From: an uncultured Kiritimatiellota bacterium
GTDB taxonomy: Bacteria > Verrucomicrobiota > Kiritimatiellia > RFP12 > UBA1067
Length of the DNA stretch: 64,000 nt
Assembly (NCBI GenBank): GCA_934667425.1
Contig: CAKULV010000002.1
Span: 1-64,000 of the forward strand
Direction: 5' to 3'
In this document: piece after piece, positions 1-7,423 of the stretch
Layout: the number at the start of each line of letters is the position of its first letter
How positions within the stretch are numbered: the first letter of the stretch is position 1
Made by a program: the position numbers and the translations under genes
The notes under the pieces: generated by a model
Databases searched by the model: none
What the model was told of the DNA's origin: nothing
Seen by the model: only the letters and a program-made list of their open reading frames with translations

Positions 1-1
1 G

Positions 2-1207
2 CTTCCCGATGGAAGCGGAGTCTCCGCCGTTCCGCCTGTGGTGTTTGGCGAGAGGCCAGGCGATCCCGGTGCGCCGACGGTCCTTTTCTACGGGCATTAT
101 GACGTGCAGCCGCCAGACCCGCTGGAGGAGTGGACATCGCCGCCATTCGAGCCTGACGAAAGGGGCGGGCGCGTCTACTGTCGCGGCGCCCAGGATGACA
201 AGGGCCAGTTCTTCTCGTTCCTGTGCGGCTTGCGCGATTTTCTCGCATCGCACACCGGGCCGATGCCCACGTTGAAGTTCCTGCTTGAGGGGCAGGAGGA
301 AAGCGGCAGCGCGGCCCTTGCCAAGGTCGCCGAGGAAATAAAGGACCGGCTGCGCGCCGATGTGCTTCTCGTGTGCGATACGGGCGCGGCCCGGGATCTG
401 CGTCCGGCCATAGTCGCCGGCTTGAGGGGCGTGAGCCATTTCACCGTGAGGCTTTCGGCGGCCAGGATGGATCTCCATTCGGGACAGTACGGCGGCATTG
501 CGCCGAATGCCGCGCAGGGGATGTCCGAACTGATCGCCTCCCTGCACAATCCTGACGGGTCGATTGCGGTGCGCGGGTTCTGCGACCGTGTGGAGCCGCC
601 GTCCGCCAAGGAGCTGGAGCTGGCCGAATCGGCGGCGATGGGCGACGGGGAGTACGAGCGGGAGATGGGCGTCGCGCCCGTGGGCGGCGAAAGGGGGCTG
701 TCCGTAACGGAGCGGAACTCCTTCCGTCCTACGATAGAGGTGAACGGCATCCATTCCGGCTATGGCGGACCCGGATCAAAGACCGTCATACCGTGCTTGG
801 CTATCGCGAAGCTTTCCATGAGGCTTGTGCCGGGGCAGAACCCGGCCGAATGCATGGAGCTTGTCGCGCGGCACCTGAAGCGGCGCACGTCGGCGGGGAT
901 GTCGCTTTCCGTGGAGGACGTGACCGGCGATGCGCCGGCAATGCGCTTGCCGCTGAAAAGCCCGGTGTTTAGGCTCGCCGCAGATGTGCTTGGGCGCATC
1001 GATCCGAGAGGTGCGGTGTTCCAGTGGGACGGCGCCTCGATACCTGTCGTCTCGACTTTGGCCAGGATATCCGGCGCCGCGCCACTGCTTGTCGGGTTCG
1101 GACAGGGCGAGGATCGCATCCATTCCCCGAACGAATCGTTTTCGTGGCGCCAGTTCGCGCTGTGCCGCCGCTGGGCGCATGAAATCCTCCTGGGGCTGTG
1201 CGAATAG
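2..1207 (+). CDS. M20-family dipeptidase / carboxypeptidase (5'-truncated)
   Basis: Zinc metallopeptidase of the M20 family, expected to hydrolyse dipeptides or short peptides in the cytoplasm. The reading frame is open to the left edge, so the true start lies outside the window; 401 codons are visible. Seen: the first metal ligand motif GHYDVQP near nt 95-115, the bridging aspartate in GAQDDKGQF near nt 187, the catalytic and metal-binding glutamates in EGQEESGS near nt 289, the dimerisation-domain motif DLHSGQYGG and a late histidine in IHSPNESF. These match the CNDP-type dipeptidase branch (established family knowledge). The substrate cannot be told. The next gene lies 160 nt downstream behind its own promoter. 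Confidence 0.9.
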   Translation, partial: LPDGSGVSAVPPVVFGERPGDPGAPTVLFYGHYDVQPPDPLEEWTSPPFEPDERGGRVYCRGAQDDKGQFFSFLCGLRDFLASHTGPMPTLKFLLEGQEESGSAALAKVAEEIKDRLRADVLLVCDTGAARDLRPAIVAGLRGVSHFTVRLSAARMDLHSGQYGGIAPNAAQGMSELIASLHNPDGSIAVRGFCDRVEPPSAKELELAESAAMGDGEYEREMGVAPVGGERGLSVTERNSFRPTIEVNGIHSGYGGPGSKTVIPCLAIAKLSMRLVPGQNPAECMELVARHLKRRTSAGMSLSVEDVTGDAPAMRLPLKSPVFRLAADVLGRIDPRGAVFQWDGASIPVVSTLARISGAAPLLVGFGQGEDRIHSPNESFSWRQFALCRRWAHEILLGLCE

Positions 1208-1297
1208 CGCCTACGGACGCAACGGATTGCGAAATGTACGGCATGCGTGACGGCGCACCTGTTGCGGCCGATGATAGCGCACGGTCGCAGCCGGTTG

Positions 1298-1306
1298 TGG
1301 TATAAT
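1298..1306 (+). promoter_or_regulatory. Extended -10 promoter ahead of tsaE
   Basis: TGG followed by a perfect TATAAT at 1301-1306 forms an extended -10 element. No -35 hexamer is found at 16-18 bp spacing. The predicted transcription start near 1313 gives a leader of about 55 nt to tsaE. Confidence 0.6.
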
Positions 1307-1367
1307 GTCATGCATTTCAAGAATGGTCGGCATCCGCGACAGACGCGGACATGGAGGCTTTAGGACG

Positions 1368-1793
1368 TTGGAAACGATGAGATTCGAGACTCGCAGCGAG
1401 ACGGAGACGTGGGAGGTTGCAAGGAGATTCGCGGAAACCCTTGAGTCTGGCGATGTGGTGTGCCTTGATGGAGACCTTGGGTCGGGCAAGACCACGTTCA
1501 CGCAGGGGCTGTGCGCCGCTATCGGCGCCAGGCGGGCGGTGGTGAGTCCTACCTTCTGCATAGTGTCCGAGCATCCGTCCGACCGGTTCCTTGTCGTGCA
1601 CATGGATCTCTATCGGCTCCATGACGAGGACGACGTGCTTCAGATCGGGTGGGAGGACTATCTTGCCCGTGGCGCGGTGCTTGTGGTGGAATGGCCTGAT
1701 CGCGCCGGCGCCCTAATACCGGGAAACGCCAAGCGCGTACGCTTTTCGTATGGCGATGGAGAGGGGTGCCGGACGATAGAGATCTGCGCCTGA
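1368..1793 (+). CDS. tsaE: tRNA threonylcarbamoyladenosine biosynthesis ATPase TsaE
   Basis: TsaE is the small ATPase of the t6A37 tRNA-modification complex, working in the cytoplasm with TsaB and TsaD. The Walker A loop GDLGSGKTT lies about 32-40 residues in, followed by SPTFCIV and the HMDLYRL segment ending in a Walker-B-like VVEWPD. All are typical of the family, and the length of about 140 residues is normal. The start is uncertain: TTG 1368 lies 10 nt after GGAGG (1353-1357), while ATG 1377 would be 19 nt away, so TTG is preferred. tsaB and tsaD are not in the window. The following ettA has its own strong ribosome binding site 66 nt further on. Confidence 0.9.
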   Translation: METMRFETRSETETWEVARRFAETLESGDVVCLDGDLGSGKTTFTQGLCAAIGARRAVVSPTFCIVSEHPSDRFLVVHMDLYRLHDEDDVLQIGWEDYLARGAVLVVEWPDRAGALIPGNAKRVRFSYGDGEGCRTIEICA

Positions 1794-1859
1794 GCGCATT
1801 GCCTATTGGCTGTGGATGAGTGCAGACGGGGAAGTGGTTTGACCTAAAAAGGAGATGAA

Positions 1860-3464
1860 ATGGCGGGTGAGTATCAGTTCAGTCTGATTGATGTGACGAA
1901 GCAGGTTGGCACCAAGACGATCCTTCAGGACGTCAACCTCAGCTTCTTCTATGGTGCGCACATAGGCGTGATAGGCGGCAACGGCGCGGGCAAGTCCACG
2001 CTCCTCAAGATATTGGCCGGAATCGATACGGATCTGATGGGGACTGTGCAGGTCGCCAAGGGCACGAACATCGGGTATCTTCCGCAGGAGCCGCAGCTTG
2101 ACGACTCGAAGACGGTCGCGGAGGTCGTTGCGGAGGGGGCGGAGAAGGCCCGCTCCATGGTGGAGCGCTACGAAGACCTTTGCTGCCAGCTGGACGACCC
2201 GAAGGCTGCCGAGGAGATGGAGCGCATACAGGCCGTCATAGACGCAAACGACTACTGGAACATCGACAATCTCGTGGAGAGGGCTATGGCGGACATGGGA
2301 TGCCCTCTGGGAGACACCCCGGTGAAGGTGCTTTCCGGCGGCGAGCGCCGCCGCGTGGCGATATGCCGGCTCCTGCTGACGAATCCGGATGTCCTGCTCC
2401 TCGACGAACCGACGAACCACCTCGATGCGGAGACCACGTTTCGCCTGGAATCCTATCTCAAGGATTTCAAGGGTACGCTCATCGTGGTGACGCACGACCG
2501 CTATTTCCTGTCGGACGTCACGGACTGGATACTGGAGCTCGACCACGGGATATGCTATCCGTACAAGGGAAACTACGAGGAGTGGCTCAAGCAGAAGCAG
2601 GCGTATCTCGAACGCGAGGCCAAGGCCGAAAACAGCCGCCGGAAACTGCTCGAGAACGAGCTGAAGTGGATACAGACGAACCCGTCCGGACGCCATTCGA
2701 AGGCGCAGGCCCGCGTGAAGCGGTACGAGGAGCTCCAGAAGCAGCAGGTGAGCGCCCGCGAGGACGATCTCGTGATCCGCATCCCGCCGGGTCCGCGTCT
2801 CGGCGACCTCGTCGTAAAGGCGGAGCACGTGAAGATGGGATTCGGCGACAGGGTGCTATACGATGATCTCACGTTTGACCTGCCGCGTGGCGGGATAGTC
2901 GGCGTGATCGGCGCGAACGGCGCCGGAAAGACGACTCTGTTCAAGCTCATAACAGGCGAGATGAAGCCCCTCGCGGGGTCGTTGCGCGTCGGCGAGACGG
3001 TCAAGCTGTCGTACGTCGACCAGCTTCGCGGAGAACTCGACCCCAACCACACCGTGTACGAGGAGATCACCGGCGGCGGCGAATTCGTGCGGCTCGCGGG
3101 CGAGACGATGATGAACGGCCGCGCCTACTGCTCCAGATTCAACTTCAGAGGTCCGGAGCAGCAGAAGAAGGTGGGGGTCCTTTCTGGCGGGGAGCGAAAC
3201 CGCGTACACCTCGCGAAGCTGCTTACAAGCGGAGGGAACCTTCTTCTTCTCGACGAGCCCACGAACGATCTCGACGTGGCGACGCTCCGCTCGCTGGAGG
3301 AGGGCTTGCAGGACTTTGGAGGATGCGTGATGGTCGTGTCGCATGACCGCTGGTTCCTCGACCGCATCGCGACGCACATCCTTGCGTTTGAGGGAAACGG
3401 AAAGACCTGCTGGTTCGAAGGCGGCTTCTCCGACTACCATGAGATGAGGGAGAAGCGTCGCTGA
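1860..3464 (+). CDS. ettA: Energy-dependent translational throttle protein EttA (ABC-F ATPase)
   Basis: Cytoplasmic ABC-F protein with two ATPase domains and no membrane segment. EttA binds the ribosomal E site and gates entry into elongation according to the ATP/ADP ratio (known for E. coli). Seen: Walker A GGNGAGKST at residues 39-47, signature LSGGERRR near 158, LLLDEPTNHLD, the arm and linker region around 240-300, a second Walker A GANGAGKTT near 350, second signature LSGGERNR near 440 and LLLDEPTNDLD. Identity to EttA is visible along the whole chain, including YLPQEPQL and IPPGPRLGD; at 534 residues it is slightly shorter than E. coli EttA. AAGGAG about 6 nt upstream supports the start. 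Confidence 0.95.
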   Translation: MAGEYQFSLIDVTKQVGTKTILQDVNLSFFYGAHIGVIGGNGAGKSTLLKILAGIDTDLMGTVQVAKGTNIGYLPQEPQLDDSKTVAEVVAEGAEKARSMVERYEDLCCQLDDPKAAEEMERIQAVIDANDYWNIDNLVERAMADMGCPLGDTPVKVLSGGERRRVAICRLLLTNPDVLLLDEPTNHLDAETTFRLESYLKDFKGTLIVVTHDRYFLSDVTDWILELDHGICYPYKGNYEEWLKQKQAYLEREAKAENSRRKLLENELKWIQTNPSGRHSKAQARVKRYEELQKQQVSAREDDLVIRIPPGPRLGDLVVKAEHVKMGFGDRVLYDDLTFDLPRGGIVGVIGANGAGKTTLFKLITGEMKPLAGSLRVGETVKLSYVDQLRGELDPNHTVYEEITGGGEFVRLAGETMMNGRAYCSRFNFRGPEQQKKVGVLSGGERNRVHLAKLLTSGGNLLLLDEPTNDLDVATLRSLEEGLQDFGGCVMVVSHDRWFLDRIATHILAFEGNGKTCWFEGGFSDYHEMREKRR

Positions 3465-3485
3465 CGCGCCTGTCGGGGATTCGCG

Positions 3486-4040
3486 ATGCGCTTGCCGGTT
3501 CACGTCTGGATTACGGAGCGTAACGCCGAGCCGGAAGAGCTGGCAGGATATCTCGCCGAGATTTCCCGGCGCATGGACGAATCTCCGAGACGGATGTGCA
3601 TCGTGGTGGAGTCGTCCGTGCAGGCGAGCCTTGACGCGGATCCTTCGGACGGAAACCTTGTGGCGAAGGTCGCAGGGAGGGAGAAGCGCTTTTCATTGAG
3701 GCGCCGGTGGCTGCCTGAGCATCCTGTACCCCTTGAGCTTGGCCCGTCGCGGGGCGCAAGAGTCCGCAAGACGGTTCTTCTCGTGGATCCTACATCCGGG
3801 AACCGCTTCAGGGTGAGGTCGTGCCGCGCTTTCGTCTTCCCGGCTTGGTCGTATGCCCTGCTTGCGGCGATCGCCTCGGTCGCGGTGGTGACGTTCGACG
3901 GCATTGCAGTCGTCCTGGCCTTGTCATTGCTTGCCGCCATTGCGCTCACGGGGATGTTCCCGCGCGCCTGCTCGAGGATTGCGGATCTCTTCTGGATGTG
4001 GCATTGCCGAGTGCGTTTCCCGGCAGGGGATTGCACATAG
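3486..4040 (+). CDS. Hypothetical membrane-anchored protein
   Basis: No family recognised. The 184-residue product begins with a soluble part of about 115 residues containing a basic, arginine-rich stretch and ends with one or two hydrophobic segments (roughly residues 118-160), so it is probably anchored in the inner membrane with the N-terminal part in the cytoplasm. It starts 21 nt after ettA and has no clear Shine-Dalgarno, which suggests co-transcription with ettA. A separate promoter for gnd follows. Codon use resembles the neighbours, supporting a real gene, but the function is unknown. Confidence 0.6.
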   Translation: MRLPVHVWITERNAEPEELAGYLAEISRRMDESPRRMCIVVESSVQASLDADPSDGNLVAKVAGREKRFSLRRRWLPEHPVPLELGPSRGARVRKTVLLVDPTSGNRFRVRSCRAFVFPAWSYALLAAIASVAVVTFDGIAVVLALSLLAAIALTGMFPRACSRIADLFWMWHCRVRFPAGDCT

Positions 4041-4104
4041 GGGATTGAGGGGGAAGGGGTGGAGCCGCGTGTCGGGGGAATGCCTTTTGGACGGACCTGT
4101 TTTA

Positions 4105-4113
4105 TGGTAGAAT
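4105..4113 (+). promoter_or_regulatory. Extended -10 promoter of gnd
   Basis: TGG-TAGAAT (hexamer 4108-4113). A weak TTGGAC lies 15 bp upstream. The predicted start near 4120 leaves a leader of about 40 nt with a Shine-Dalgarno. Confidence 0.5.
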
Positions 4114-4158
4114 ACCAGGCATTTCAGCAACGAGTTCAACCTAAAAAGGATGATAGAA

Positions 4159-5610
4159 ATGAAGCAGGCAGACATAGGTCTCATCGGACTCGCCGTCATG
4201 GGCGAGAACCTCATCATGAACATGGAATCGAAGGGGTTTACCGTTGCGGTGTTCAACCGCACCGTGGAGAAGGTCGATGCCTTCGTGAATGGCAGGGCCA
4301 AGGGCCTCAACATCATCGGAGCGCATTCGATGCAGGAGTTCGTCGCGTCTCTCGCGAAGCCGCGCAAGGTGTTCATGATGGTGAAGGCGGGCGCAGCCGT
4401 GGACGGCATGATCGATCAGCTGATCCCGCTGCTCGAGCCGGGAGACATCATCATTGACGGCGGCAACTCGCATTTCCCGGATACGATCCGCCGCACGAAG
4501 TATGTGGAGGAGAAGGGACTCCTCTATGTGGGCACCGGGGTCTCCGGCGGAGAAGAGGGCGCTCTCAAGGGGCCAAGCATGATGCCCGGCGGCTCCCCTG
4601 CGGCGTGGCCGTTCGTAAAGCCCATCTTCCAGGCGATCTGCGCGAAGGTGGAGGACGGCTCCCCGTGCTGCGACTGGGTGGGCGAGAATGGAGCGGGCCA
4701 CTTCGTGAAGATGGTGCACAACGGCATCGAATACGGAGACATGCAGCTCATATGCGAGTCCTACCAGCTTATGAGGGATCTGCTCGGCATGAGCGACGAC
4801 GAGATGCACGAGGTGTTCAGGAAGTGGAACACCACGGAGCTCGATTCGTACCTCATCGAGATAACACGCGACATCCTGGCCTACAAGGATACGGACGGTT
4901 CCGCGCTTGTCGAGAATATCCTCGACACGGCAGGGCAGAAGGGTACCGGCAAGTGGACGGGCATCGCCGCCCTTGACGAGGGCGTACCCCTCACGCTGAT
5001 CGGGGAGGCCGTCTTCGCCCGCTGCCTTTCGGCCATGAAGGACGACCGCGTAGAGGCTTCGAAGGCGTACGCGCGCAAGATCCCCGCGTTCACTGGGGAC
5101 AAGGCCAAGTTCGTGGAGGCGATACGCCAGGCGCTCTACGCCTCCAAGATCGTATCGTACGCGCAGGGCTATACGCTTATGCGCACTGCGGCCAAGACAT
5201 ACGGATGGAACCTCAACTACGGCGGCATCGCGCTCATGTGGCGCGGCGGCTGCATCATCCGCAGCGTGTTCCTCGGCAAGATCAAGGAGGCGTACGACAA
5301 GAACCCCGAGCTGTCGAACCTGCTGCTCGATCCGTATTTCAAGGATACGATAGAGAGGCTGATACCGGCGTGGAGGGAGGTCGCTTCCGCGGCGTTGGCG
5401 TATGGAATCCCGGCTCCGACGATGACGTCGGCGCTCAGCTACTTCGACGGCTACACCACGGAGCGTCTGCCCGCGAACCTCCTGCAGGCGCAGCGCGACT
5501 ATTTCGGCGCCCACACGTACGAACGGCTCGACGCTCCGCGCGGGAAGTTCTTCCACACGAACTGGACTGGCCACGGCGGCAATACGTCCGCAGCCACGTA
5601 TAATGCTTAA
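4159..5610 (+). CDS. gnd: 6-phosphogluconate dehydrogenase (decarboxylating)
   Basis: Converts 6-phospho-D-gluconate and NADP+ to ribulose 5-phosphate, CO2 and NADPH in the oxidative pentose phosphate pathway. The N-terminal Rossmann fold has GLAVMGENL at about residues 10-18 and the NRT cofactor loop. The substrate-binding GVSGGEEGA segment, the catalytic-lysine region HFVKMVHNGIEYGDMQ and the C-terminal tail TNWTGHGG are all recognisable. The length of 483 residues is typical of the long dimeric form. I chose ATG 4159 rather than ATG 4150 because AAGGA at 4146-4150 is then 8 nt away; the upstream ATG overlaps that site. A strong terminator follows. Confidence 0.96.
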   Translation: MKQADIGLIGLAVMGENLIMNMESKGFTVAVFNRTVEKVDAFVNGRAKGLNIIGAHSMQEFVASLAKPRKVFMMVKAGAAVDGMIDQLIPLLEPGDIIIDGGNSHFPDTIRRTKYVEEKGLLYVGTGVSGGEEGALKGPSMMPGGSPAAWPFVKPIFQAICAKVEDGSPCCDWVGENGAGHFVKMVHNGIEYGDMQLICESYQLMRDLLGMSDDEMHEVFRKWNTTELDSYLIEITRDILAYKDTDGSALVENILDTAGQKGTGKWTGIAALDEGVPLTLIGEAVFARCLSAMKDDRVEASKAYARKIPAFTGDKAKFVEAIRQALYASKIVSYAQGYTLMRTAAKTYGWNLNYGGIALMWRGGCIIRSVFLGKIKEAYDKNPELSNLLLDPYFKDTIERLIPAWREVASAALAYGIPAPTMTSALSYFDGYTTERLPANLLQAQRDYFGAHTYERLDAPRGKFFHTNWTGHGGNTSAATYNA

Positions 5611-5628
5611 TGGGGTGGGTGCGCAATT

Positions 5629-5679
5629 CGGTGGATGCCGCCGCGAAGATCCATTTGCGACGGGCATCCACCGTTTTTT
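5629..5679 (+). terminator. Rho-independent terminator after gnd
   Basis: An 11-bp stem (CGGTGGATGCC paired with GGCATCCACCG) encloses a loop of about 23 nt and is followed directly by TTTTTT. Confidence 0.8.
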
Positions 5680-5700
5680 GCGATTCTATTTTGTTTCCTG

Positions 5701-5729
5701 TTGACTTGCAGGATGCGATTTGATACATT
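5701..5729 (+). promoter_or_regulatory. Promoter of the CAU tRNA
   Basis: TTGACT (5701-5706), exactly 17 bp, then TACATT (5724-5729), itself preceded by TGA. The predicted start near 5736 lies just ahead of the tRNA at 5742. Confidence 0.65.
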
Positions 5730-5741
5730 ACACAACTCAAA

Positions 5742-5817
5742 GGCGAGATAGCTCAGTCGGTAGAGCGCAGGACTCATAAGCCTAAGGTCAAGGGTTCGAT
5801 CCCCTTTCTCGCCACCA
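5742..5817 (+). tRNA. tRNA with anticodon CAU (Met elongator or Ile2)
   Basis: 76 nt including an encoded CCA. The acceptor stem GGCGAGA/TCTCGCC is perfect, the D arm GCTC/GAGC and T arm AAGGG/CCCTT close normally with loop TTCGATC, and the anticodon loop is CTCATAA, giving anticodon CAT. The variable loop is AGGTC. The anticodon stem has only three standard pairs, flanked by C-A and A-G mismatches at its two ends. Elongator methionine tRNA and the isoleucine-2 tRNA (lysidine-modified CAU) cannot be separated from this sequence alone. It is not the initiator type, because the first acceptor pair is a normal G-C. Confidence 0.9.
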
Positions 5818-5846
5818 GATTTAGAAAGAACAAAGAGGATAGAACA

Positions 5847-6062
5847 ATGGGTACAGGTCGTACACTACGCAAGGAATCGCATGTCCGTCCGTGCAAGACG
5901 CCGGCGGGTAAGGCGCGTAAGAGCGCGGCGCAGCGTCGTCGTCTCGTCAAGTTTGGCCTTGGCGAAGATGAGGTCAAGATAATGAGCGATGAAAGCGTGC
6001 GTGTGCTTGTGCAGCGTCCTACGACTGTCAAGAAGATGCTCGCCAAGCGTTCAGCCGAATAA
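5847..6062 (+). CDS. Small basic protein, unknown function
   Basis: 71 residues, strongly basic in the first half (KTPAGKARKSAAQRRR) and ending in a lysine/arginine-rich tail, so RNA or ribosome binding is plausible. An AGAGGA ribosome site lies about 8 nt upstream. It sits 29 nt after the CAU tRNA with no promoter between, so a joint tRNA-mRNA transcript is likely, and prmA begins 8 nt downstream. It vaguely resembles the 'small basic protein' family described from Chlamydiae, Verrucomicrobia and Planctomycetes, but I cannot confirm membership by eye. Confidence 0.75.
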   Translation: MGTGRTLRKESHVRPCKTPAGKARKSAAQRRRLVKFGLGEDEVKIMSDESVRVLVQRPTTVKKMLAKRSAE

Positions 6063-6070
6063 GCGCTGCC

Positions 6071-6934
6071 ATGACATGCGTCTATTGTTCGGTTGACGAA
6101 CAATGCGTCAATCCCCTCTTCGAAGTGTTCGAAGGAGGGGATTTCGTTTTATCGTCGTACCGGGACATCGAGGAGTCCGCCACGACGATGCAGATATTCT
6201 TCCCGGAGCCTGAAGGGGACTGCGGGGAGGTGCGCCGGGCGGCGATTGCCGCGCTCGGCGCCGCGCTCGCCATAGTGGGGGTCTCTTCGGAAATAAAGGT
6301 CCGCACGTTCCCCGATGAGGATTGGACGCTGTCCTATCGGCTGCATTTCAAGACCACCGTGCTGTCCCCGCGCCTTGCCATCGTTCCCGCATGGGAGAGC
6401 TACGAGCCGACGGAGGGGCAGAAGGTTGTCAGGATTGATCCGGGGATGGCGTTTGGCACCGGCAACCATGCGACGACGCGGGCCTGCCTTGAGTATGTGG
6501 CGGAATCCGGCGCAAGGACGTCGTTCCTTGATGTCGGGTGCGGAAGCGGGATACTCGCCGTTGCCGCGAAGCTTCTTGGCTTTTCGGATGTGCGCGGCTT
6601 TGATATCGATGCCGACGCCGTGAAGGTCGCCAGGGAGACGGCCGCCGCCAACAAGGTGGACGTGGATTTCTTCCGTGGCGACCTTTCCGGAATCATGAAG
6701 GATTGCCCGGATATAGCCCCGGCCGATCTTGTCGCGGCTAACGTGCTTGGCCCGGTGCTGATCCGCTTCGCAAGGCGCATATCGTCCCTGGTGAACCCGG
6801 GCGGGAGCATAATCCTCTCTGGCATACTTGATGAGCTTTATCCCGAAGTGAAGTCCACATACGAGGGGTTCGGCTTCACTGAGCGGTCGTCGAAGATAGT
6901 CGGCGAGTGGCGCACTGGACTTTTTGTGCTATAA
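6071..6934 (+). CDS. prmA: Ribosomal protein L11 methyltransferase
   Basis: SAM-dependent methyltransferase that trimethylates ribosomal protein L11. Seen: an N-terminal substrate-recognition region of about 115 residues, then the family hallmark DPGMAFGTGNHATT near residues 123-136, the SAM-binding motif DVGCGSGIL near 155-163, and NVLGPVL, the counterpart of the NPPY-like NI-LAGPL motif. The length of 287 residues is typical. It starts 8 nt after the small basic protein. No obvious Shine-Dalgarno is present, which fits translational coupling. Confidence 0.93.
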   Translation: MTCVYCSVDEQCVNPLFEVFEGGDFVLSSYRDIEESATTMQIFFPEPEGDCGEVRRAAIAALGAALAIVGVSSEIKVRTFPDEDWTLSYRLHFKTTVLSPRLAIVPAWESYEPTEGQKVVRIDPGMAFGTGNHATTRACLEYVAESGARTSFLDVGCGSGILAVAAKLLGFSDVRGFDIDADAVKVARETAAANKVDVDFFRGDLSGIMKDCPDIAPADLVAANVLGPVLIRFARRISSLVNPGGSIILSGILDELYPEVKSTYEGFGFTERSSKIVGEWRTGLFVL

Positions 6935-6935
6935 T
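6927..6935 (+). promoter_or_regulatory. Extended -10 promoter inside the prmA 3' end
   Basis: TGC-TATAAT (hexamer 6930-6935) overlaps the prmA stop. The predicted start near 6942 leaves only about 3 nt before ATG 6945, so the next mRNA would be leaderless. Confidence 0.55.
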
Positions 6936-6944
6936 CGCGGCGTC

Positions 6945-7418
6945 ATGGATGTTTTCTGCTTGTTGCTTTCCTTCCTTCTAATCCTGGCCGGCGTCATCGG
7001 GTGCGTGGTTCCGATGCTGCCGGGTCCGGCAATCGCATATTGCGGAGTGCTGGCGCTTCTGCCAACCAGGTTTGCGCCGTCAACCACGGCCTGCATCGCT
7101 TTCGGCGTCGCGTGCGCTGTGGTGCTTGCCCTGGACTATGTCGTTCCGGCCTACGGGGCGAAACGGTTCAACTGTTCGCGCATGGGCGTTGCCGGGTGCA
7201 TGGCCGGCACATTCGTTGGCATGTTCTTCATGCCGTGGGGAGTGATCGCGGGGCCGTTCATCGGAGCGGTTGTCGGCGAGATCGCGGTGGGCAAGCGGTT
7301 CGCGGCCTCGCTTGTAGGCGGCATGGGCGTCTTGCTCGGGTTCCTGTGCGGGACTTTGCTCAAGGTCGTCTATTGCGCGGTATGTGCAGGTTGGTGCCTG
7401 GCCGTGCTTTGGAGGTAG
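6945..7418 (+). CDS. DUF456 family membrane protein
   Basis: 157-residue, very hydrophobic protein with four or five predicted membrane segments and the glycine/proline-rich repeated pattern typical of DUF456 (PMLPGP near the N-terminus; GPFIGAVVGE in the second half). Function is not established for the family. ATG 6945 is preferred over the in-frame TTG 6924, because the -10 box at 6930-6935 lies just 9 nt before the ATG. No Shine-Dalgarno is seen, which fits a leaderless message. It is followed after 5 nt by the amidohydrolase gene, whose GGAGG lies within its last codons. Confidence 0.8.
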   Translation: MDVFCLLLSFLLILAGVIGCVVPMLPGPAIAYCGVLALLPTRFAPSTTACIAFGVACAVVLALDYVVPAYGAKRFNCSRMGVAGCMAGTFVGMFFMPWGVIAGPFIGAVVGEIAVGKRFAASLVGGMGVLLGFLCGTLLKVVYCAVCAGWCLAVLWR

Positions 7419-7423
7419 CGCGC

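Noticed and set aside
1310..1363. 17-codon mini-ORF between the tsaE promoter and gene, ending 4 nt before TTG 1368
   Set aside because: Its ATG lies only 3 nt past the -10 box and so upstream of the expected transcription start; it would not be in the mRNA.
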